Source: Diogma glabrata (taxonomy: Eukaryota; Arthropoda; Insecta; Diptera; Cylindrotomidae). Taken from it: a DNA stretch of 64,000 bases. This document shows, piece after piece, positions 26,079 to 35,967 of this stretch. Every line of letters starts with the position of its first letter. Position 1 is the first letter of the stretch. The notes below the pieces were generated by a model. It was given only the letters and a program-made list of their open reading frames with translations, was not told where the DNA came from and ran no database searches. The stretch is taken from positions 234,841,736 through 234,905,735 of the forward strand of contig OY856186.1 in the NCBI GenBank assembly GCA_963693315.1, read 5' to 3'. Made by a program: the position numbers and the translations under genes.

Positions 26079-27006
26079 CACTAAGTTTACACCATGGTAG
26101 TATAATAGAATAATAGCAAATAGCTAATAAACTATTACGGTGTAACCGAATAGCATAATACCTTTATACTTTTACTAAGTTTACACCAGTATCTAATTTG
26201 CTAGCCCTTTTCACCATCGTACTTTTTAAATTTCATACGGTGATGTAAACTCTTATTAATTAGGTATGACATATTAATTTTTAGCGCGTCCTTTTTATTG
26301 TTAATTTTTTGGTTAGGAAAAAATAATTTCCATATATATTTTTTATAAAAAACTGAAAACATTTATTATATTAATGCTAAAATTTATTTTACTTTTAATT
26401 TCAGCAAAAAAATCACATCAAACATAAATATATATTTATAAAATAAGTTGATTTATTTTTATTTTAAATGTCATACCTAATTTTAGTGTTCACACCGTAA
26501 AAATAATACCTATTTGCTACGTACCTAATTTGATACGTAGCAAATCATCCTACCAAATATTTGGTACGTACTTTTTTGATAACTGTTTACATCGACCATA
26601 GTCGACCTAATAAGTATAGTATGTACCTATTAGATCCTGGTGTAAACTTAGTATTTGACAGGTAGTTATTTGATATTTTGTTTTTGATCGATAGTATAAT
26701 AGTATATATTCAAAAAAATTGTAACCGTCAAAACGTAAAATCTTAAAGACAATTTCATGCGATTGTAAAAAAGGTGCGATATCAAAATCACTCAAAATTT
26801 AGTTTTAATTTAAAATACTTTTCGATTGATGAGATTTTATATTCAAATTTGAAAAACGTTAGCCGTATTCTATCTGTCAATATTATTCTAGGCGTTTATG
26901 CCGCAGATAGAATAATACTATTTTGTGGTATAAACGCCCAATGTATCGATAGTTTAATAGCAAAAAACTATTATTCTATTAAAGTATCGGTGGTATAAAC
27001 TTAGTA
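26079..27006. mobile_element. Long-TIR DNA element (ACTAAGTTTACACC family)
   Basis: The left end ACTAAGTTTACACCATGG plus a block TATAATAGAATAATAGCAAA is matched by the complementary CTATTATTCTATTAAAGTAT and GGTATAAACTTAGTA at the right end. The terminal repeats are about 50 bp and imperfect. It is interrupted by the 26263-26477 MITE. Its left end is also present in unit 1 (20113-20297). No transposase is visible. Confidence 0.55.
26263..26477. mobile_element. 215-bp MITE with TA target duplication
   Basis: Termini GGTATGACAT and ATGTCATACC form 10-bp perfect inverted repeats, flanked by TA at 26261-26262 and 26478-26479. The interior is AT-rich. The left TA is exactly where similarity to duplication unit 1 ends. 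Confidence 0.75.
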
Positions 27007-27070
27007 CTAGTGACTTATAATTCTAAATTACATATTAGTTAAATCCATTGCTATCGTATGGATAAAAATC

Positions 27071-27640
27071 TTATGTCGTTTTCTTTTTGACAAAACAAGT
27101 GATCTACCCAGTGAACACATGACGTAAATATGACATCACACGAAGGTCATACACACATATATGACCTTCCTGTGATGTCATATTTATGTCATGTGTTCAC
27201 TGGGTAAGAGCAAAAAAGCAGCTGTCAGATCACTTTTTTTTGCATTTCGTATTCCTTTTGTACCAAAAATTGCTCTTTTTTTGATCTGAAAATATTTTTT
27301 CTGAATCTAAATTTTTTGGTAGATCAAGTTGGAAATATAATAAATTTACACAAATACATTTACAAATCTGTAAAATTAGTAAACAAAGACGCCATTTATT
27401 TATTATTATTTTTTTAGAGGGAAATAAAAGAAATGAAATAAATGTTTTGTTTAAATCGTGTTTTAAATTTAAAATTAATAAAAAATTATTTAATTAAATA
27501 CTATTAATTAACAAAAACATTAAATGAGAGTTCACAAACACAACTACAAAATTCGATGAAATTTTTTCATATTCGTTTTGTGAAAGAAAAATCTTTAAAA
27601 AATCACTTTTTCTGCTCTGGCAAAAAGAAAACGACATTAA
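27071..27640. mobile_element. MITE (ATGTCG-TIR family), second copy
   Basis: TTATGTCGTTTTCTTTTTG at the left and CAAAAAGAAAACGACATTAA at the right. The interior shares TTTTTTGGTAGATC and CGCCATTTA blocks with the 19591-20062 element. It contains a smaller palindromic MITE at 27107-27204. Confidence 0.75.
27107..27204. mobile_element. 98-bp palindromic MITE with TA duplication
   Basis: The element begins CCCAGTGAACACATGAC and ends GTCATGTGTTCACTGGG, flanked by TA at 27105-27106 and 27205-27206. Arms of about 44 bp pair almost throughout around a short CACACATA-like centre. It is a mariner-type nonautonomous element nested in another MITE. Confidence 0.85.
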
Positions 27641-27782
27641 TAAAATCTTGAAACGAATAAACCAATAAATTGAAACCAATATATTAAAAAATGTTTTAAA
27701 TAAACTGCAATAAAAATAGTGCGTTGGCAAAAAAATTAAAAACGTTGTTATATTTATTGTTTCATATAGGCTTTGCCAGATG

Positions 27783-27935
27783 ATCTTCAGCTCACCTATA
27801 AGTCCTTTTTGTTGCATCATGTTCTATTGTTAATATTCCAAGATTGTTAAGCCTCGTTTGGGTCATTGTTGCCAGCATGTAATTTTTAATTTGCTGAAAC
27901 TCCTCTCACTTGAAGCCACTGATACGCAAATAGAT
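27783..27935 (-). pseudogene. hAT transposase C-terminal dimerisation domain, broken
   Basis: On the minus strand one frame reads ICVSVASSERSFSKLK. After a shift of frame it continues TMTQTRLNNLGILTIEHD to a stop. SERSFSKLK and the RLNNL..L.IEHD block are the hallmark of the hAT dimerisation region, as in ZMYM1-like transposases. Everything upstream is missing or unrecognisable, so it is a short relic. It lies between two MITEs and may have no relation to the hAT-type element at 31393. Confidence 0.75.
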
Positions 27936-28264
27936 TAGAAATGTTCAATAGCACGGAGAAATTTAACGAAGCTGTATGAACTTAATCATATTTGAAGTTA
28001 ATAATTGAACATGAGTAATGAATAACGTATTTGAATAACGTTATATTGTGACAATTATGGAGTCGTATGTAATAAAAGTTCTAGAAAATACACTTTAGAA
28101 ACAATAGCTCCACTAAAAGAATATAAAACACCGAAATAAATTTTTGAAGATACCAAAAATAAAATACCACGCAACAGTTAGTTGATGTTTATCTTTTAAG
28201 AAAATAAAATAAAACTACGCAATCAATGATAAAGTAGGTAAATAAACAAATTTAAAGAATTGAT

Positions 28265-28724
28265 TTATGTCGAATTCTTTTTGTCCAGAGGGAAAAAGTG
28301 ATTTTTTTTTCATAAAAAGAACATGCAAAAATATGATCCAGTTTTATAGTTGTATTTGTGAACTGTCGTTGAATGTTTTTGTAATTAATTGTATTTAATT
28401 AATTAGTTTATTATTAATTTTCAATTTACAACACGATTTATACAATATTTTATTTGAAAAGTAACTATTTCACTATTAAAAAAAATAATAAGTAAATGGC
28501 GTTTTGTTTGTTTACTAATTTTGACAGATTTTTTAAATGTATTTGTATTCTTTATTGTATTTTATGCTTGCTCTAGCTAAAAATCTAGATTCAAACAAAA
28601 GTTTTTAGGGCAAAACAAATCACTTTTTTTTGTTAAATAGAACACGTAATGTCAAAAAAAATTGATCTCAGATCAAAAAGGGGCGCGTCAGAGCAATTTT
28701 TTTGGCAAAAAGAATTCAACATTA
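28265..28724. mobile_element. MITE (ATGTCG-TIR family), third copy
   Basis: TTATGTCGAATTCTTTTTG at the left and CAAAAAGAATTCAACATTAA at the right. It shares AAATCTAGATT, GGCGTTTTGTTTGTTTACTAA and TGATCTCAGATCAA blocks with its relatives. Confidence 0.7.
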
Positions 28725-28989
28725 ATATACCTTTGTTTGAACATTTGATAATATCGTATTATTTGTGTTTTAAAATTTTGTTGATAGTTTCGTTTATAGT
28801 ATATATTGATAAAATATTAAAAGATTATATTCAAATCTTGCAGATTATTTATTCACATCAATATAAAAACAGATTTTTACTACAAGTCAAAACGTGTAAT
28901 CTAAGATGGATAACTTACTCGTACAGTATACTAAAAACTAAAGGCGCTTTTACATGTTAATATTTGCTACGTTAAAATTATTTTCAACA
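28725..28989 (-). other. Possible remnant of the copia 3' LTR
   Basis: On the minus strand the sequence just past the polypurine tract begins TGTTGAAAATAA, a plausible copia LTR start. No second LTR copy is available to confirm its extent. Confidence 0.35.
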
Positions 28990-28998
28990 CCCTCTCTT
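28990..28998 (-). other. Polypurine tract of the copia element
   Basis: AAGAGAGGG on the minus strand immediately before TGTTGAAAA, about 70 bp after the pol stop codon. This is the expected plus-strand primer position. Confidence 0.6.
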
Positions 28999-29069
28999 AA
29001 ATTTAACATTTAAAATATTCAAGTTTACTTTAATTTTACAGTGAATCTTACTTATGCAATAAAATAAAT

Positions 29070-30500
29070 CTATACAACAAAATTTTCAGTTAGTGTTTTA
29101 AATTTCAACTCGTTCAAAGGTTTAGTAAAACAATCAGCAATTTGTTCATTAGTGTTACAATAATAAATTTTAAATAAACCTTCATTGAACTTCTCATTAA
29201 TATAGTGATATTTCACATCTATGTGTTTACTTCTCTTATTACAAATACCAGGCTTAACCATTTGAATCGCGCTCTGATTGTCCACAAATAGTTCTACATT
29301 GACCTTTAAATTTAGCAGTTCCTCAATAAACGATTTTAGATAAACGGCTTCCTTCACACAATCTACTGCTGCAATATACTCAACTTCTGTTGTCGATGTA
29401 GCCACGATAGATTGTTTCCTGGAACACCATGCTATAGGACCACCACCATAAAATATTATGTAACCAGTTGTGCTTCGACGAGTCTCCATATCAGCAGCGA
29501 AATCCGAATCACAATACGCTTGAATTGTATCAAGATTACTTGTTTTAGTGTATGCTATACCTTTTGATATCGTGCCCTTCAAAAATCTTAATATGTGTTT
29601 GACATCGGTTACATTTTGTAGTTTTGGATACTCCATGTAACTGCTACAATAGTTCACTGAAAATGACATGTCGGGACGAGTTTTTGTTGACAGATATAGC
29701 AGACTGCCTATTGCTTCTCTGTATGGAAATTTAGCTTTAGGATTTTCACTTACTGAATAACCAGATTTTATCATTGGAATTTTTACACACTTTGCATCAT
29801 TCATGCCAAACTTCTCTACGATCGACTTTGAGTAATTCTGCTGTGTAAGAATTAGCTTTTCTGTAGTCTGACTTATTTCGATTCCCAGAAACGAATCAGG
29901 TTTTTCTGTAACTGCAATTTCAAATTCCTTTCTCATATCATCTAACAGCTCCTTGATTTTACGTTCATCTTTTCCAACAATCAGACCATCATCAACATAA
30001 AGCGCTAATATTAATGAACCATCAACATTCTTAAAAACACATTTCTCGGTCAACATCGACATCAAACTATGATTCTTTAAGAAATCTGTAAAATTTTGAT
30101 TCCATTTCAGTGGTGCTTGCTTTAAACCGTAAAGTGATTTGTTGAGTTTACAAATCATCTTCTTATCAAATCCTTCAGGAGGGTACATAAAGATATCATC
30201 ATTTAATTCGTCATATAAAAACGCTGTTTTTACATCAAATTTGACTAATTTGTCCCCACGATTGTTTGCAATGGCCATGATTGTACGTAATGCACTTGTG
30301 GTAATTACTGGACTAAATGTTTCTTCAAAATTCACACCATATTCTTGTTCACATCCACGTATAACCAACCTGGCTTTATATCTACCATCGTCTTTAATCT
30401 TGAAGATCCACTTACTTGTTAAAATTCGTGCGCCATTCGTTTCAGTTTTGTCAACACACGTCCATGTTTGATTTTGTTTAAGCGACGATATTTCTTTGGG
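29070..30500 (-). pseudogene. Ty1/copia pol fragment: reverse transcriptase and RNase H
   Basis: The frame is open from about 30500 (and formally from 30758) to the stop at 29070. RT motifs in order are SKWIFKIKDDGRYKARLVI, NFEETFSPV, KFDVKTAF, LNKSLYGLKQAPLKW and the YVDD active site. The copia-type RNase H shows CDSDFAAD, RRSTTGYII, STTEVEYIAA, FVDNQSAIQM and EQIADCFTKPL. Gag, protease and integrase are absent, so the element is 5' truncated. The first ~90 codons of the open frame derive from neighbouring MITE sequence, not copia. The RT-RNase H part has no internal stop, suggesting a fairly recent truncation. Confidence 0.9.
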
Positions 30501-30699
30501 AAACGCCGGAACTTTACGATTGCTCGAAGATCTTGTACATTTACTGCCACAACTTTTTATTAATGGAAATTGTGGAAATTGGCTTAAGAAAACAAGAGCA
30601 ACCTTGTCCGACAAACATTTGTCTGCTATTGTCGAGTCCAACAGTGGACATTTTGGCATTGTTTTTGTAATTGATTTGAAATAATCTAGCAAAAAATCT

Positions 30700-30843
30700 A
30701 GATTTTTAAAACTTGATCTAGATAAAAAAATCAATCTTTTTTTGCCAAAGAACACCAAAGTGCCTTTTTAAACGAATTTTTTTGATCTGACAGCTAATTT
30801 TTTTGATCTCATATCGATTTTTATTGCCAAAGAACGCGACATA
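30700..30843. mobile_element. MITE (ATGTCG-TIR family), terminal fragment
   Basis: The right terminus GCCAAAGAACGCGACAT lies at 30827-30843. Internal blocks AAATCTAGATTTTT and TTGATCTAGAT match the 19591-20062 element in reverse complement. It abuts the truncated 5' end of the copia fragment. Confidence 0.6.
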
Positions 30844-31384
30844 AATTAAAATTTATCATTACAAAAATAACCAGTACTACTACAAATTTAATTACAGTTT
30901 ATACTATACTTTTGTTTTTTATGAGCGAATATGAGCGAATTCAGGAATAGATTTTTATAAATACTTTTCTTAAGTTTTTTGAAAATGAAATTAATTAAAC
31001 GCATAACTGAATTCAATATTCAAAAGGCATGTGTAATGTTAAAATATGAATTTAACTAAACAAAAAGTGTAGGTCCAACTAAAACAAACTAACGTTCCTG
31101 ATGTTTTTTTATTACAATTATTTTATATGGGTGATTCTACAAAAATTGGGTATCTCCATGTCATCGGTCAATAGATACCAAGTTTTATTATATTTTGTTG
31201 ATATTTCATTTTATTTTAAAAGAATTTAAGTCTTTTATTTGGTCACCCAATTTCAGTTATTTATTTTATATACAAGTGTGTTGAACAGCACAATATATCC
31301 TCTAAATGTCAGTCCCCTGGCTTGTCACAACCACGAAAACGCGCAATAAAGTGGCTGTATATCTTTATATATTACTATTGCTGT
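30844..31384. other. Spacer, nothing recognised
   Basis: AT-rich; no ORF, repeat unit or element end seen before the hAT-type target duplication at 31385. Confidence 0.5.
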
Positions 31385-31392
31385 ATATTACT

Positions 31393-32828
31393 CAGTGGCG
31401 AAGCGTGCTTCTGAAACTAGGGTAGACATATTCAAACGTTTTATTAATTTGCCAGTAGAAACTAATTATAGTATATTAAGATAAGAGGACCGAAAGCTAA
31501 GGTTTTTGGACGTATGTGGAGTTTGTGAGTCGAAGCGCCAACCGAGATTTGCACCCACATTTCCGTGCATCATATACTATATTTTTTATTTGCGGCAAGC
31601 AAAATATTTAAAAAAAGATTGTTCAATCTAAATCAAAATTAAAAATTTTTTAAATTTTGAAATAAAAATATTTTGTACAAAAGATAAAGGATATTGTAGA
31701 TTAACAAAAACATTGTTTTAAGTTTTAGGGAGCGATGAATATTAAACATAAAATTCTTTGTAAAAGTATAAATAAACTTTTTCAAAATTCTAAAAATATT
31801 CCAAAAATTATAATAAAATCCAAAATTTAAACTTTTTCAACATTCCAAAAATTTTCTAAAAATTATTAAAAAATCAAAAATTGAAACTATTTTCAAAATT
31901 CCAAAACTAATGCAAGAACTATAACAAAATCAAAAATTCAATCTTTTCCCAAAATGCCAAAAATATTGCAAAAATTATAACATAATCAAAGATTGAAACT
32001 TTTTTCAAAATTCTAAAAATATTCCAAAAATTAATCCAAAATCAAAGATTCAAATTTATTTTCCAACTGTTCCTGTTATTCAGAAGTCGTAGAATCGAAT
32101 TCACAATCACACAAAAAATTGCTCAAGAAACATCTAACTAATAATTACAAGTTTTGTCCAAAATATTTCCCGTAATATGTTTCTCAAAAAATTTGGAAAC
32201 AAAATATATAAACAGAAATAGACATAAACAAAACTGTCTATCCAAGAAGGAACAAAAGTTGAAAATTTGTTGTTGTTGCTATTGCTTATTTTGGTAGTCA
32301 TAATTTGAAACGTCTACTGATGTTTCTCAACAAATTTGGAAACAAAACAAATATAGACAGAAAGAAAACTGTCTATCCAAGAAGGAAAAAAAGTTGAAAA
32401 TTTGTTGTTGTTGCTATTGCTTATTTTGGTAGTCATAATTTGAAACGTCTACTGATGTTTCTCAACAAATTTGGAAACCCAAATAGACAGAAACAAAACT
32501 GTCTATCCAAGAAGGAACAAAAGTTGAAAATTTGTTGTTGTTGCTATTGCTTATTTTGGTAGTCATAATTTGAAATGTCTACTGCAGTGAGAAAAACATT
32601 TTTGTTTGTTTGTACATGAAACTGGGAAACGTTTGTATTAAAGTTTCGGGAACATAGCTGAATTGTTTTTGTTCTAATTATTGTATTAAAACTTAATGAT
32701 TTTCTTAGAACGTTTGACAAAATAGTATTAAGTCGACATTATGCGAACAATATGAAAATAAAGTTTCATATTTATATTATGTTTGGGTAGACACTGTCTA
32801 GTGTGTCTATACCGACGCTTCGCCACTG
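31393..32828. mobile_element. Nonautonomous hAT element with perfect 8-bp target duplication
   Basis: It begins CAGTGGCGAAGCGT and ends ACGCTTCGCCACTG, a perfect 14-bp inverted repeat. The flanks are identical 8-mers ATATTACT at 31385-31392 and 32829-32836. CAGTGGCG termini and an 8-bp duplication are classic hAT traits. No transposase remains. The interior carries a ~70-bp minisatellite (about 31780-32070) and about three ~130-bp repeats (32170-32584). Confidence 0.93.
32170..32584 (+). repeat. ~130-bp tandem repeat inside the hAT element
   Basis: CTGTCTATCCAAGAAGG recurs at about 32235, 32370 and 32500, each followed by GTTGAAAATTTGTTGTTGTT and TTTGGTAGTCATAATTTGAAA. There are three copies with small indels. 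Confidence 0.9.
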
Positions 32829-32836
32829 ATATTACT

Positions 32837-33299
32837 ATTTTTCTACAATTTTAACTTAACCGTAACTTAAAACACTACAAAATTTTGATTTATACTAAGG
32901 TGACCAAATTATTTTCACACCAAAAGATGACATTTTTTTTGTAAAAGCTTACAATCTCCCCCCCCCTCCCTCTCCCCAACAATCTAATAAAATAAAAATT
33001 TCGTATGAATTAAAATTTTGTTACAAAACTAAAATTTATTATAAAACTATTGAGTATTAAAATAATAAAAATTAATTTCGCAAAAATCGTGTTACGATTT
33101 TACATAAAATTATATTCAACCACAATTTAACAATTTTCGATATACAATATTTCAAAAATAAAATCAACGTCAGATTATTTATAAGAAAAAGGACTAAAAC
33201 ATGCAATAAAATAAAGTTACTTCGGTCTGAAAGACCTAAGTATTTTTAAATGTTACTTTTAAATGTTAATATCTAATATAAATAAGTATACACATTGTA
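32837..33299. other. Spacer with a pyrimidine tract
   Basis: A C-rich pyrimidine run at about 32956-32978 is the only distinctive feature. No gene recognised. Confidence 0.5.
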
Positions 33300-33625
33300 T
33301 ACATGCCAATTGCCAAAGAATTAAGAGACTAAGGAAATGAAGCTACTGTATATATACACAAAAATATTTGAAGCCGTTTTTCTCACTTCTCTTTTCTTTT
33401 TTATCTTCAATTCTTTGGGTCTAAGTTGTCAAAAACAAAATTTGTAAACATTGCTTAGCTTGGTTATAATTTGGTTTTAATAAAATTGTTTTTAATATTT
33501 ATCGTGGTGATATTTTGACGAATTTATAATAAATATAAGAAACACTAGTGATTTTATTATAATTTAAAAAAAATTTTAAGAAAAATTAAATATATTAAGT
33601 GAAAATTTTGAATAAAACATTAAAT

Positions 33626-33693
33626 ATGAAGTGTGTGATAATGACGTGTAAAAATTGCCAAAAACATATACAGGATGGGATTTCTTATCATAA
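33626..33693 (+). CDS. Possible first exon of a THAP-domain protein
   Basis: ATG at 33626 opens a 22-codon frame beginning MKCVIMTCKN with a later DGISYHK, then a donor-like AA/GTAATA at 33693-33694. Cys residues 3 and 8 followed by a G.S.H block fit the start of the THAP zinc-coordinating DNA-binding domain, and many THAP genes have an intron right after this block. I found no convincing second exon before 34313. Imperfect inverted repeats with a shared CAAAGAATTAAGAGA core lie at about 33300-33345 and 34025-34075, so this could be the remnant of a THAP-type (P-element-like) transposase rather than a host gene. It is short and unconfirmed. Confidence 0.35.
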
Positions 33694-34313
33694 GTAATAA
33701 TATTAATATTATAATTTACTTTTCGATTAATAAGTGTTAAGTTTTTTAAACATGTTCGAGAAAAAAATGTAATCTAAAATCAATGTAAACAATAATAGAA
33801 TGCTTCGGGTCTACGTTGTCAAAATTTTTTTTATGTTGTTTTTCTATTTGTTGTTTTCCTTTTCTATGTAATGGCGTCTCTTTTTTTATAATAATGTTGG
33901 GGAAAAAATTCGCTTAAATTTGGAATTCAATGCAATAATAGAACTATTTACGGCGCCTCTACTAAAACGCAAGTGTGTTAGTAACAATTTATTGGTGTGC
34001 AAAAATTGCTTCAACTTTTAAAATCAATTGCACTTCCTTTATTCTCTTAATTCTTTGATACATGCTAACAACATTTAATAATTTACACATATTCACTAAT
34101 TTACAATTATAAAATCTTAGCGTTAGGCAAGTAACAAACTATTTATAACTTATAATTAAAGATATATTTACCTTGAAGATGATATGAATTTATTTTTTGT
34201 TTTTTTTTCACTAATTGTTTAGTTTTAATTAAAAGTAAAATACTTTAAAGTTATGTGTTGCTATGGTTTTCCATATTATTCACTGTTTGTGTGCTTTTGT
34301 CACTTTTGAATTA
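33694..34313. other. AT-rich stretch after the THAP-like exon
   Basis: No second exon or long ORF found. GGGTCTACGTTGTCAAAA near 33810 echoes GGGTCTAAGTTGTCAAAA near 33418, and CTCTTAATTCTTTG near 34040 is the complement of a word near 33315. Confidence 0.45.
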
Positions 34314-34479
34314 AAATGCAATATTTAAAAATATACTTTTTACTGTTTATTTTTAAATTTATTTATAATAATAAAAACTTCCTTATAGTAACAATTTGAT
34401 TTTTATTTTTTATTTTAAAGAATATCGATTTCGACTTACGTCATCCTCAGCTCTGCTGAGGATTATGAAACGCTGAAAA

Positions 34480-34738
34480 TTATGAAGACGAGCTAAACAA
34501 TATAAAATACATAGCCAGTAAAAATGGATATAAAAATGAAATGATTGACACATTAAATAGAAAACATAAAAACAAGAAAAATTTGCGAACCCTAACAACG
34601 TTGAAGAATGAAGAAAACTTAGCAGGTAAAAAATACGTAGGCGTAACATACAATAGAACAACATTCAAAATAATGCAAAAAACTTTAAAAAAATATGGAT
34701 ATATTGCGGCTTACAAAAACAAAAAAACTAAAAACTAA
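34480..34738 (+). pseudogene. Penelope RT C-terminal fragment
   Basis: The frame reads IKYIASKNGYKNEMIDTL and, after a Lys-rich stretch, YVGVTYNRTTFKIMQKTLKK before a stop at 34736. The IA..NGY block and the following basic region resemble the thumb/connector between the RT and endonuclease of Penelope-like proteins. It is 5' truncated; RT catalytic motifs are absent. A frame change separates it from the endonuclease at 34760. Confidence 0.6.
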
Positions 34739-34759
34739 AAAACCCAAAGCTTAGGCACA

Positions 34760-35092
34760 GGTGTTTATAAGCTTACCTGTGACAACTGCAGTAAATTTTA
34801 CATAGGCCAGACGGGAAGGTCCTTCAAAAAAATATTTATCGAGCACACCAATGAAATTAACAGAAGCGATCCAAAATCCAGATTTGCCCAACATTTGAAA
34901 ATAGAAAAACACAAATAAACCAATATCAACACAAATTTAATCATATTACATAAAAAAAGAAAAGGACAAAATCTAGATAGATTGGAAGAAATAGAAATAT
35001 ATAAACATAAAAACAATAACAATATTTTAAATGATAAAATCAACACTAAAACTAACAAAATATATGACATAATAATAAAAAACAGCAGTTGA
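34760..35092 (+). pseudogene. Penelope GIY-YIG endonuclease with an internal stop
   Basis: It opens GVYKLTCDNCSKFYIGQTGR, combining the GIY-equivalent GVY, a CX2C pair and the YIG motif followed by QTGR, which is diagnostic of Penelope endonucleases. FIEHTNEINRSD and RFAQHLKIEKHK follow, then an in-frame TAA at 34916 and a further open stretch with LDRLEEIEIYKHK to the stop near 35092. The catalytic domain layout is complete apart from that stop. This nuclease nicks the target for RT priming. The copy is probably inactive. Confidence 0.85.
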
Positions 35093-35143
35093 AATAGTAT
35101 ATAAGTAATAGTTTAAGCAAAAATTGTAATAATAATTTAAGAA

Positions 35144-35168
35144 CTGAGGATGACGTAAGTCGAAATCG
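35144..35168 (+). ncRNA. Possible hammerhead ribozyme core in the Penelope terminal repeat
   Basis: CTGAGGA fits the CUGANGA core. It is followed by T, a GAC/GTC stem with a GTAA loop, and GAAA, the second core strand. The inverted copy lies on the minus strand of the left arm (about 34426-34450). Penelope-like terminal repeats are known to carry hammerheads. Helices I and III could not be verified by eye. Confidence 0.35.
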
Positions 35169-35349
35169 ATATTCTTTAAAATAAAAAATCAAAATCAAAT
35201 TGTTACTATAAGGAAGTTTTTATTATTATAAATAAATTTAAAAATAAACAGTAAAAAGTATATTTTTAAATATTGCATTTTTTACTTTAAAGTTTATATA
35301 GCAAATAGCAATCATTCAAACAATATGTCATTATACATCACATCACAAT

Positions 35350-35700
35350 ATGCAACACTCTACGCATGCGCGAAACGATATCAGTCCATAAAAATAATTT
35401 AGATATCGTTCAGATATCATTTTGATTAACTCTCATAGATATCCAGAAAACGATATCCACCAGAAACACTTTACGCATGCGTGCAACGATATCTGTCAAT
35501 AGAAATAATTTAGATATCTTTCAGATATCATTTTGATGAACTCTCATAAAAATCCAGAAAACGATATCCACCAGAAACACTTTACGCATGCGTGCAACGA
35601 TATCTGTCAATAGAGATAATTTAGATATCTTTCAGATATCATTTTGATGAACTCTCATAGATATCCAGAAATGGATCCAGAACGATATCTACCAGATAAC
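35350..35700 (+). repeat. 111-bp minisatellite, ~3 copies
   Basis: ACGCATGCG recurs at 35362, 35473 and 35584, exactly 111 bp apart. Each unit contains several GATATC palindromes and ATTTTGATGAACTCTCAT. The last unit diverges near 35680. Confidence 0.93.
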
Positions 35701-35967
35701 ATTCAGAAACTAGTGCTGGGTGGGAAGTTACAATATAAAGAAATTTAAAATTAAGCAATTGAAAGACAACAGGTTTGTCTGGCTAAATTCACAAAAAATG
35801 ATAGCAAATTGAACATTTTTTTTCTTAAAAGTGTTATTTAATACTTACATCTAAATTTGATCTTTAATAAATTGTTGAATTTAAATTAAAGGAGCAAGTA
35901 TTGATTAATACTGCAAAGTTACAAAAATAAAACTTTTGCTTAATTTCATCACAACAAAAAGTTAATT

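Larger units (their letters stand above)
20298..26262. repeat. Tandem duplication, unit 2, split by a non-LTR insertion
   Basis: It matches unit 1 from 20296 to 22017, is interrupted by a non-LTR element, and resumes at about 25751 to end at 26262. Unit 1 shows the uninterrupted empty site. The right breakpoint coincides with the left TA of a MITE at 26263-26477. Confidence 0.93.
34314..35280 (+). mobile_element. Truncated Penelope-like element in 137-bp inverted repeats
   Basis: Arms at 34314-34450 and 35144-35280, each 137 bp, are near-perfect inverted copies starting AAATGCAATATTTAAAAATA. Between them is the 3' part of a Penelope-type protein: the tail of the RT and a GIY-YIG endonuclease. 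Inverted terminal repeats around a 5'-truncated Penelope element are a known outcome of their integration. Confidence 0.85.

Noticed and set aside
26607..26998. Short ORFs of 62-74 aa upstream of the hAT relic.
   Set aside because: They lie inside a TIR element, are AT-driven and have no motif.
27494..27820. 108-aa minus-strand ORF.
   Set aside because: It spans the end of a MITE and the hAT relic in a different frame and has no domain content.
32956..32978. Pyrimidine-rich run as a polypurine tract of an LTR element.
   Set aside because: No LTR boundary (TG..CA) or pol sequence lies next to it.
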